From NCBI RefSeq assembly GCF_013031405.1, contig NZ_WPZY01000004.1, positions 62,001 through 126,000 on the forward strand: DNA of 64,000 bases. Direction: 5' to 3'. Within the stretch, counting starts at the first letter, position 1; every line of letters begins with the position of its first letter. Positions 52,701 through 58,653 of the stretch are shown here, piece after piece. A program made the translations under genes and the position numbers. Below the pieces are notes generated by a model that was not told the origin of the DNA, did not search any database, and saw nothing but the letters and a program-made list of their open reading frames with translations. This DNA is from Ruegeria sp. HKCCD8929 (GTDB taxonomy: Bacteria; Pseudomonadota; Alphaproteobacteria; Rhodobacterales; Rhodobacteraceae).

Positions 52701-54980
52701 GCTCTCGTCCGAGCCCAAATCATCAACCAGCGTATCCAGCTCATCTGCTGCTTCACCCGCGGACTCGGCCTCGTCTTCGCCCAGATCCGCCAGCATTGCA
52801 TCAAGATCATCCTCACCTTCGTCTTCTGTCGCCTCAGGCAGCGAGGCAAGGGCGTCTGCGGTCGTGTCTTCGGTTTCGTCGAGCTCAACATCCGCCAGAT
52901 CGCCGAGAATATCGTTAGATGCATCGTCCTCCTCGACGTCCTCGGCTTCCGGCAAAGACGCCAGAGCGTCATCCGCAGCGGTGTCTTCTGCCTCATCTTC
53001 AGGCGCAGCCTCGGCCAACTCGCCTAGCAGATCATCCAGCGCATCGTCTTCTTCCGCTTCGGCAGGCGCCGCGTCTGCAAGGGCATCCAACACCTCCGGT
53101 GTCTCATCAACCGCCTCAACTTCGTCGGCCTCGGGCAAGCTGGACAGAGCATCGGATACGGAGTCGTCTTCGACCTCAACCGGCTCTGCCTCCGCTAGGT
53201 CACCCAGAATATCGTCGGACTGATCCTCCTCTTCGGTCTCGTCAACTTCCGGCAGTGAGGCCAGCGCCTCATCCGCAGCCGTATCTTCTCCCTCATCTTC
53301 AGGCGCAGCCTCGGCCAACTCGCCGAGCAGATCGTCCAGCGTATCGTCCTCTTCCGCCTCAGCAGGCGCCGTATCGGCAAGGGCGTCGAGCACCTCCGGC
53401 GTCTCATCATCCGCTTCGACCTCTTCGGCCTCCGGCAGGGACGAAAGCGCATCATCTACTGCGCTATCCTCGGGCACGTCTTCGGGTTCGGCATCCGCAA
53501 GCCCGGTCAGCACGTCATCGGTGACATCAGGTTCGTCGGTCTCAACGGCTTCGGGCAGGGACGACAACGCATCACTGACCGAACTGTCTTCCTGCACCTC
53601 CTTGGGGGCCGCGTCGGCAAGGCCGCTCAGAACGTCGCCGGTTGTATCATCCTCTTCCGCCTCATCCGCTTCGGGCAGCGAGGACAGGGCGTCGCCAACC
53701 GCATCCTCGTCCTCGGCCTCTTCCGGTGCTGCATCCGCGAGACCGGTCAGAACATCACCGGTGGTATCGGGCGCATCCTCTTCCTTGACATCCGGCAAAG
53801 AGGACAGCGCATCGTCAACGGCCGTGTCTTCCGCCGCCTCGTCCGGTGCGGCTTCTGCCAGGTCGGTCAGCACGTCCCCTGTATCATCCTCCTCCGGCAC
53901 ATCTTCGGCGTCGGGCAGAGAAGACAATGCGTCCGCAACAGACGTGTCCCCAGGTTCATCCTCAGGAGCGGTGTCAGCGAGACCCGTCAGAACGTCATCG
54001 GTCGTATTCTCTACCTCGGCTTCCTCAGCTTCCGGGAGGGAAGACAGAGCGTCGGTTACCGACGTATCCTCGGGCGTCTCTTCGGGGGCCGCATCCGCGA
54101 GACCGGACAGGACGTCGCCGGTGTCATCTGCCTGCTCAACGTCTTCGGTTTCCGGCAGCGACGAGAGCGCATCCTCGACCGACGTATCTTCGGGAACATC
54201 CTCCGGAGCTGCGTCCGCCAGACCGGACAGGACGTCGCTTGCTGTGTCTTCTTCCTCGACCTCTTCCGCATCCGGCAGGGAAGACAGGGCATCCGCAACC
54301 GACGTGTCCTCAGGAGCGTCTTCCGGCGCCGCATCCGCGAGTCCGGACAGGACGTCGCCGGTAGTGTCCGCCGCCTCGACCTCTTCCACTTCCGGCAAGG
54401 ATGACAGCGCATCCGCAACTGAGGTGTCTTCCGGTGCGTCCTCCGGGGCGGCTTCGCGCAGAGCATCGAGGGCGGCGCTGTGGTCAGCCGTTTGAGCTGC
54501 ACCGCTTGACAGCGCCCCCAGAAGCGCCGGGTCGGCCAGGATCTTTTCGATCAGCGCCTCGGCCCCGGCCTTGCCATCCATGTAGGTCATCAGATTGGAA
54601 AGCTGGGTCCGCGCCTCAAGCAATCCGCGCAGGGGCTCGACCTTGGCAGCGATGGCGGCAGGATTGAAATCGGCCATCTTCTCGAAGGTCAGGTCGACGG
54701 ACAGGTTGCCCTCGCCGGTCAGTGTGTTGGGAACGGCAAAAGCCACCCGCGGGGCCATCGCCTTCATCCGCTCGTCGAAATTGTCCACATCGATCTCGAG
54801 GAACTTGCGGTCCGCGACCGAAGGCGACTCGGCCGTGGACTTGCCGGACAGATCGCTCATCACTCCCATCACGAAGGGCAGCTGCACCTTCTTCTGCGCG
54901 CCGTACAGCTCGACATCATATTCGATCTGAACCCGCGGCGCGCGGTTGCGGGCAATGAATTTCTGCGAACTGTCAGCCAT
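49707..54980 (-). CDS. Giant TssB / acidic repeat / TssB-TssC-like sheath fusion
   Basis: The protein has 1757 residues. Residues 1-158 are a TssB (VipA)-like domain (VQLPFVMGVMSDLSG, RKFLEIDVDNFDERM). Residues 173-717 contain 13 copies of an acidic unit of about 38 residues built on DALSSLP and DVLSGLAD. Residues 722-1160 contain about 21 shorter units of the type DLDALLADL. Residues 1193-1290 form a second TssB-like domain (FRIAIFGDFSGR, GELDDLHPDELFEKV). A TssC (VipB)-like part follows (HPEFQSVEAQWRSLD at 1388, YSALIGLYTF at 1459, GYMPVLSVK at 1634) but stops near 1665, lacking the usual final TssC segment. An acidic tail with three more such units ends it. The start overlaps the channel gene by 8 bases. 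Confidence 0.8.
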   Translation of the reverse strand: MADSSQKFIARNRAPRVQIEYDVELYGAQKKVQLPFVMGVMSDLSGKSTAESPSVADRKFLEIDVDNFDERMKAMAPRVAFAVPNTLTGEGNLSVDLTFEKMADFNPAAIAAKVEPLRGLLEARTQLSNLMTYMDGKAGAEALIEKILADPALLGALSSGAAQTADHSAALDALREAAPEDAPEDTSVADALSSLPEVEEVEAADTTGDVLSGLADAAPEDAPEDTSVADALSSLPDAEEVEEEDTASDVLSGLADAAPEDVPEDTSVEDALSSLPETEDVEQADDTGDVLSGLADAAPEETPEDTSVTDALSSLPEAEEAEVENTTDDVLTGLADTAPEDEPGDTSVADALSSLPDAEDVPEEDDTGDVLTDLAEAAPDEAAEDTAVDDALSSLPDVKEEDAPDTTGDVLTGLADAAPEEAEDEDAVGDALSSLPEADEAEEDDTTGDVLSGLADAAPKEVQEDSSVSDALSSLPEAVETDEPDVTDDVLTGLADAEPEDVPEDSAVDDALSSLPEAEEVEADDETPEVLDALADTAPAEAEEDDTLDDLLGELAEAAPEDEGEDTAADEALASLPEVDETEEEDQSDDILGDLAEAEPVEVEDDSVSDALSSLPEADEVEAVDETPEVLDALADAAPAEAEEDDALDDLLGELAEAAPEDEAEDTAADDALASLPEAEDVEEDDASNDILGDLADVELDETEDTTADALASLPEATEDEGEDDLDAMLADLGEDEAESAGEAADELDTLVDDLGSDESATEDDGDDLDALLTADDADDDDGDLDDLSADLDSADTGEDAASEDTGDLDDMMADLGETEASDEAEDDLDGLLDDLESAEETEEEDQPDEGDLDGLLGDLDTAEASSESDLDDLLGDLDTADEPEDAESDLDDLLGDLDATSDDDDVLAAETDEPEDAGDDLDALLGDLEDAHDGTEEEAGEDLDDLLADLDTEEEAEDEADSDSDLGDLLGDLDTADDDADTDLDDLLADLDGPEEEDDLDALLGDLEGLGEEVESAEEPADDADLDALLADLGEEDDEGSNDDLDALLADLGEDEDESDALGDLDDLLADLDAADVGDADEGAEDAGDDGDLDALLADLGEEDGDGGDDDLDALLADLESDEPADLDDLLSDLGDEDDDGGDLDALLADLDEETEAAAPAAAEGAEMSDEPSLAFGQMSADRPEPERLQRKRFRIAIFGDFSGRSAKGQIEPGDALAARKPILLDPDTVEDVIESFATTLVLPIGKDGAGIEVKLGELDDLHPDELFEKVELFEGLAGLKSQLSAGATAENASKQLIAWGEEFGRAVVPPRRSSGGNTVRADLKLSDFQKLIGDTGGALAQASQVDDLLKRVVGPHIKQLPSPDVAAMQGAVDEALSAAMRLVLHHPEFQSVEAQWRSLDLIARSVETDDTLDVMLYDVSAEEIAADLAAEEDLAKTGLVRLLTEEPLDEENGRGGYSALIGLYTFEETPPHAEILGRIGRVAAHVDAPFFSAITPAYLETKKEDRHPLVAQAWDTLRTMPEAGHLGLASPRFLLRRPYGAKTEPIYEFEFEEFTETEGLKGMLWANPAVLVTILLARSFKQNGKAMNLGSVMSLGEMPYHYVNDRYGDQVALPCTERNITMDKHEHSVQRGYMPVLSVKGRDEIRLGSFNSVAGREILGPWSGVPVPEPSPPDVPVAAPDDDDVSDDDMDFDTDMDTDLDSELDDLASGLDTDVGDDDDVNLDDLLAGFSDDDDEGEEDDEEMDEELAALLADL
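51476..51489 (-). promoter_or_regulatory. Internal ribosome site and ATG before second sheath module
   Basis: Inside the giant sheath ORF, GGAGG (51485-51489, minus strand) stands 8 bases before an in-frame ATG (51474-51476; codon 1169). This is precisely where the acidic repeats end and the second TssB/TssC-like module begins. A separate 589-residue protein could start here. The spacing is optimal, but production of that protein is not proven. Confidence 0.5.
51500..54464 (-). repeat. In-frame acidic tandem repeats of two classes
   Basis: About 2.96 kb of the sheath-like ORF is repetitive. From 54464 down to about 52830 there are 13 diverged units of roughly 114 bases (protein core ALSSLP / VLSGLAD). 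From about 52815 down to 51500 there are about 21 units of roughly 50-75 bases (core DLDxLLxDL). Reading frame is kept throughout, although copies differ at many bases, so the protein pattern seems to be under selection. The opposite strand reads as long Ser-rich open frames, which are artefacts. Confidence 0.85.
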
Positions 54981-55824
54981 TCCCTTCGCCTTTCAGGGCG
55001 GCGAGTTCGCGGCGCAGGGCGCGCAACTCCTCATGCAGTTCCAGCACATGCGCGTCCACGATGTCGGTCTCGCTGCGCACCAGGTCGCGCAGCTGAGTGA
55101 ACTCGGCCTCGGCATCTGCCTCCACCGCTGTCTGCATGGTGTTCACCAACAGACCGATGAACAGGTTCAGCACCGAAAAGGCGGTGATCACGATGAACGG
55201 CACGAAGAAGGCCCAAGCCCAGGGATGCACCTCCATCACCGGGCGCACGATGCCCATCGACCAGCTCTCCAGCGTCATGATCTGGAACAGCGAATAAAGC
55301 GACCGGCCCAGCGTGCCGAACCATTCGTCGAACGTGGGGCCGTACATCAGCGTCGCCATCACGCCGAAGACATAGAACACGATCGAGATCATGATGATCA
55401 CCGCGCCCATGCCCGGCAGCGCGTCCAGCAATGCCTGCACCACCGCCCGCATCTGCGGGATGACGGACAAGAGCCGCATCGCCCGGATGACCCGCAGCCC
55501 CCGCAGCGCCGACAGCCCGCCGCGGTCCGGCAGAAGGCCGAGCCCGACCACCACCAGGTCGAAGATGTTCCAGGCATTCGAGAAAAAGCGCAGGCCGTAG
55601 GCGTAGAACTTGATCAGCAGCTCGACCACGAAGATGCCAAGCACCACCCGGTCGAGCACCCCGAGCGCCTCGCCGACATGCTCCTGCACCGTTTGCGAGG
55701 TGGACAGCCCCAGGGTGACGGCGTTGAAGATGATCACGCCGAGAATGGCATTGGTGACCGAGCGCCGCTCGATGAACTCGCGGGCGCGGTCGCGCAGTGT
55801 GAGAACGGCCTCGGTGTCGGACAT
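54973..55824 (-). CDS. Bacterial voltage-gated sodium channel (NaChBac family)
   Basis: The protein has 283 residues, the usual size for one-domain BacNav channels. It has six membrane segments, an S4 sensor with Arg every third residue (R108, R111, R114, R117), the sodium selectivity filter TLESWS (184-189), and a C-terminal coiled coil (about 235-278) that would hold the tetramer together. BacNav channels pass Na+ in response to depolarisation and are known from marine roseobacters (NavSp1 of Silicibacter/Ruegeria pomeroyi). Its stop lies 8 bases inside the sheath-fusion gene (ATGGCTGA overlap), so it is translated with the T6SS operon. A link to T6SS firing is speculative. Confidence 0.9.
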   Translation of the reverse strand: MSDTEAVLTLRDRAREFIERRSVTNAILGVIIFNAVTLGLSTSQTVQEHVGEALGVLDRVVLGIFVVELLIKFYAYGLRFFSNAWNIFDLVVVGLGLLPDRGGLSALRGLRVIRAMRLLSVIPQMRAVVQALLDALPGMGAVIIMISIVFYVFGVMATLMYGPTFDEWFGTLGRSLYSLFQIMTLESWSMGIVRPVMEVHPWAWAFFVPFIVITAFSVLNLFIGLLVNTMQTAVEADAEAEFTQLRDLVRSETDIVDAHVLELHEELRALRRELAALKGEGNG

Positions 55825-55903
55825 GTTTTCCAGTCACTCCCGCTGTCTTGTCAGTCTTAATGCGCCGGAACCCCGTGATGGGGTCCCGGCATGGCTTCAA
55901 AGG

Positions 55904-57112
55904 TCAACGTACCGGATCCAGCCCGTAGTTCATGATCAGTTCCTTCATGACCTTGCTTTCCTTGTCGGCGCGCACCTGCTTGAGTTTGGGCGCCAGCTTC
56001 TTGATTGCGGCATTGGCCTCTTTGACCGTCTTTGGGTCCTTGGACTTGAGCTTCTTGTCCTGCTTCTTGAGCTTGGCCTGAAGCTCTTTGAACTCCTTCT
56101 TCAGCGCATCGTATTCGTCCTGCTCAGTGGGCTTGACCGACGACTTGTTACCGTCATCGCCGGTTCTCGCCTGTCCCGGCATGCCGGAGACCTTACACTT
56201 GATCCCCTTGGCCTTGAGCAGCCGCCAGACCTTACCCGCGAACGTATCATAATCGTAATTCGACCCCGGAGGCGCAATGCCGCCCGCGGCAGTGAAACAG
56301 CCAGACAACAGCACAGTGCCCTTGAAGTCCTTGGACAGGTTCTTTTTCTTGTCGGTCTGCTCGGTCAGCAGGGCAACGATCTGCTCGGGCGTCTTCTTGC
56401 CCAGCTTGGTGCCGAGCGTAATGCCGCTTTCCTTGACCCGGCTGCCATGGGCGGCCAGTACCACCGTGCCGGTGGTGATGTTGCCGAAATCGGCCTGATC
56501 GGTATCCACCGCGGTGGTCTTGAATTTCTTGGCCTGCTTTTCTGCGGCGCGGTTGATGACGTCGTCCCCGCCCTTGAACTTGGCCAGAAGCGCGGCATAG
56601 ACCTTGTCCTTGGTGACCTTTTTCATATCACCGTCATGCTTTTTGACCAGCTTGGCCAGCGCATCTTCGATGATCGACATGTTCTTCTTGGTCATGTTGA
56701 CCACGACATTCTCTTCCGAGGCCAGCTCCGCCTCAAGCTTGGTCCAGTCCTTGCGGATCACGATCGTCTTGTCGAAATTGACCGGTGCTGCACCTTCCTT
56801 GGACGGGGGCAGCAGCCCGGTGATCGTTGCGGACAAATGACCGCTGGTGTCGATCCCGGCGACTACTTTCAGATCAGGGGTAAATCCCAGATCCTTGATC
56901 TGCGAGCTGTTCTTGGACTTGGCCAGCACGGCCGCCGCCTTCTTGATGGTCGTTCCCGCGCCGGAAAGGCCCGGCAGCTTGATCCCCTGCGCCTGCCAGC
57001 CGTTCTTTTTCAGGTAGGTTCCCAGCTCCGAGGCCACCTTGGCGATATCCGCCGATTCCACGCTGACACCACCGCCTGCGCCCAGAAAAATCGTTTTGTA
57101 TTGCGTAGCCAT
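55904..57112 (-). CDS. Caspase/CHAT-like protein in T6SS operon, candidate effector
   Basis: The protein has 402 residues. A His-Cys pair typical of clan CD (caspase, CHAT, C80) folds is visible: H222 in VVLAAHGS and C272 in GTVLLSGCFTAAGG, each at the end of a hydrophobic strand. The N-terminal 200 residues are alpha/beta with no known domain. The C-terminal 80 residues are a Lys/Glu coiled coil (340-390). There is no signal peptide. It lies between the helical protein and the sodium channel. It is a candidate T6SS effector protease or a self-acting regulator; no neighbour looks like an immunity protein. Fold assignment is moderate, role is inference. Confidence 0.6.
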   Translation of the reverse strand: MATQYKTIFLGAGGGVSVESADIAKVASELGTYLKKNGWQAQGIKLPGLSGAGTTIKKAAAVLAKSKNSSQIKDLGFTPDLKVVAGIDTSGHLSATITGLLPPSKEGAAPVNFDKTIVIRKDWTKLEAELASEENVVVNMTKKNMSIIEDALAKLVKKHDGDMKKVTKDKVYAALLAKFKGGDDVINRAAEKQAKKFKTTAVDTDQADFGNITTGTVVLAAHGSRVKESGITLGTKLGKKTPEQIVALLTEQTDKKKNLSKDFKGTVLLSGCFTAAGGIAPPGSNYDYDTFAGKVWRLLKAKGIKCKVSGMPGQARTGDDGNKSSVKPTEQDEYDALKKEFKELQAKLKKQDKKLKSKDPKTVKEANAAIKKLAPKLKQVRADKESKVMKELIMNYGLDPVR

Positions 57113-57194
57113 TAAATTCCCCTTCGTTAATTGGTTTCATCCGGGCTGCCCGACAGATCGCCGTCCGGCCTGACACCTCTTTGTTCCGCGGCCC

Positions 57195-58430
57195 TTATGC
57201 GACCGCTTCGCTAATATTGTCGACCAGGGTCTTCACGCCCTTGATCATCCCGATCAGACCCGCGCCCTCGGTCGCAATGGTCTTTTTGTCCAGCGCCTTG
57301 AGCTTTTCGATGGTGGTTGAATCGTCCACCTTCATGCCATTGCCTTCCATCAGCGCCTGCATCTCCTCCAGGTACTTTTCGCGGTCCTCCAGCTTGGCGG
57401 CCATATCGGATGCGGCACGCTTGATGTTCATACATTCCGCACCCAGCTTGACACCTTCCTTAAGCGTTTTCGAGCCCCGGGCCTTTTTCATCAGCTTGTC
57501 CGCCGCCGAGCCCAGGCTGTCCACCTTGTGACGGGTCTTGGTGGTGTGTTCGCGATAGGCCTTGCGGGCCTTTTCGGCATCGTTGACCTTGGCATTAATC
57601 CCCTTGACCGTCGCGTCGAGCAGGTCAGTGGCGATTTTCTTGGGATCACGGCCCTTGGTCACCTCTTCACCCATGCCAACCGCCTTGGCGGTCAGCTTCT
57701 TGATCGCCTCGATGGGCTTTTTCACCGAAATGCCGCTGGTGTCGGTGATGCCCTGCCGTTCCGCCGCCTGCATCAGCACGGTGCCGCGCAGGGTGATATA
57801 CGCCTGAATGCCGGTATAAAGGTCCTTGCGCAGCTTGGCCTCGTTCTTGAGCTGCTGGTTGATCTCCATACCCAGCTTGACCACCTGCACGACGATGGTC
57901 TTGTACGAGGTCACGTCGGCGCCCGACGTCGCCACCAGCTTGGCCACCGAGGCGCCGATCTTGATCGCACCCATGGTGACCTTGATCGTAGTCTTGACCC
58001 GCGCTTCGGTCAGCAGCTTGTCGCCCTTGGCCTCTTTCTTCAGCCGTTCTTCGATCGCCTTCCGCGCCGCGCCCTCGGCCGAAGCCATGGCGTTCTTGAT
58101 CATCTGGTTGGTGGCCTGGATCATCTTCTCGGCGTCGGCCTGAGCCTTGTCGCCGGGGGTGGCCATCAGCTTGGCCACCTTGGCATCCAGCTTCACCGCC
58201 TCTTCGGTGATGACCTTTTCGTAGCGCTCAAGCTCGCTCATACCGGCTTCTTCGAGCCGCTTGAGCTTAGTCGAGGGCACCGGGTCGGGTTTTTTGAGTT
58301 TTCCGGTTGTGGTCACCTCAAGCTGAACATCGACCCGATATTTCGGCAGTTCGATATATTCCAGCTTGGGTTTCGACCGGATCAGGTCGACAACATAAAA
58401 CTTGTGTGGGGTAACTGTTTTCTTGGCCAT
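57195..58430 (-). CDS. Lys-rich amphipathic helical protein, unknown
   Basis: The protein has 411 residues from ATG 58430, which has GGAGG 8 bases upstream. The frame extends 25 codons further without support. A short beta N-terminus (FYVVDLIRSKPKLEYIELP) leads into a long, almost fully helical protein rich in Lys, Ala and Glu. Two weakly hydrophobic helices (about 147-168 and 177-190) and a hydrophobic C-terminus (386-411) recall helical pore-forming proteins, but no known family is matched. It lies just after the ClpV gene and 82 bases before the caspase-like gene. It could be an effector, an effector partner, or a structural rod. Confidence 0.6.
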   Translation of the reverse strand: MAKKTVTPHKFYVVDLIRSKPKLEYIELPKYRVDVQLEVTTTGKLKKPDPVPSTKLKRLEEAGMSELERYEKVITEEAVKLDAKVAKLMATPGDKAQADAEKMIQATNQMIKNAMASAEGAARKAIEERLKKEAKGDKLLTEARVKTTIKVTMGAIKIGASVAKLVATSGADVTSYKTIVVQVVKLGMEINQQLKNEAKLRKDLYTGIQAYITLRGTVLMQAAERQGITDTSGISVKKPIEAIKKLTAKAVGMGEEVTKGRDPKKIATDLLDATVKGINAKVNDAEKARKAYREHTTKTRHKVDSLGSAADKLMKKARGSKTLKEGVKLGAECMNIKRAASDMAAKLEDREKYLEEMQALMEGNGMKVDDSTTIEKLKALDKKTIATEGAGLIGMIKGVKTLVDNISEAVA

Positions 58431-58653
58431 AAGATTTTCCTCCGCAAATCCAATGCGTTCCGTCCAATGGGCGGTCGGCGCGTCATATTCCGGCCATCCC
58501 GGCATGAAAGAGGATCGGTTCCCCGGCCCTCTCTACGCAATCTCAGCGGAACAGGCGGCGTAGGGGCCGCGCATTCCCTTCACTGACTAACCAAAAAACC
58601 TGCAACAGTGATGCGCCGGCCCCCTTTCCGGCAACAGGCCGGCGGGTACATCA
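58431..58653 (-). other. 223-base gap between tssH and the helical protein gene
   Basis: This is the largest gap in the T6SS operon. It contains the hairpin described at 58597-58644 and the GGAGG ribosome site (58439-58443) of the next gene. An additional promoter for the genes from the helical protein onward could lie here, but I cannot identify one. Confidence 0.4.
58597..58644 (-). terminator. Hairpin and T-run after tssH, possible attenuator
   Basis: Reading the minus strand, CGCCGGCC (58644-58637) and GGCCGGCG (58621-58614) form a perfect 8-base-pair stem with a 15-base loop starting 10 bases after the tssH stop. A run of six T (58602-58597) follows about 11 bases later. The distance to the T-run is longer than ideal, so partial termination or RNA processing is possible. 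It would lower expression of the downstream genes relative to tssFGH. Confidence 0.4.

Noticed and set aside
51500..54464. Repeats considered as a CRISPR array
   Set aside because: The units are protein-coding, in frame, diverged and without constant direct repeats and unique spacers.
50902..54495. Very long Ser-rich open frames on the plus strand (50902-53223 and 53521-54495)
   Set aside because: They are the antisense of the Asp/Glu-rich repeats (GAT/GAG codons read backwards give Ser/Arg). They have no family features and lie wholly inside the sheath-like gene.
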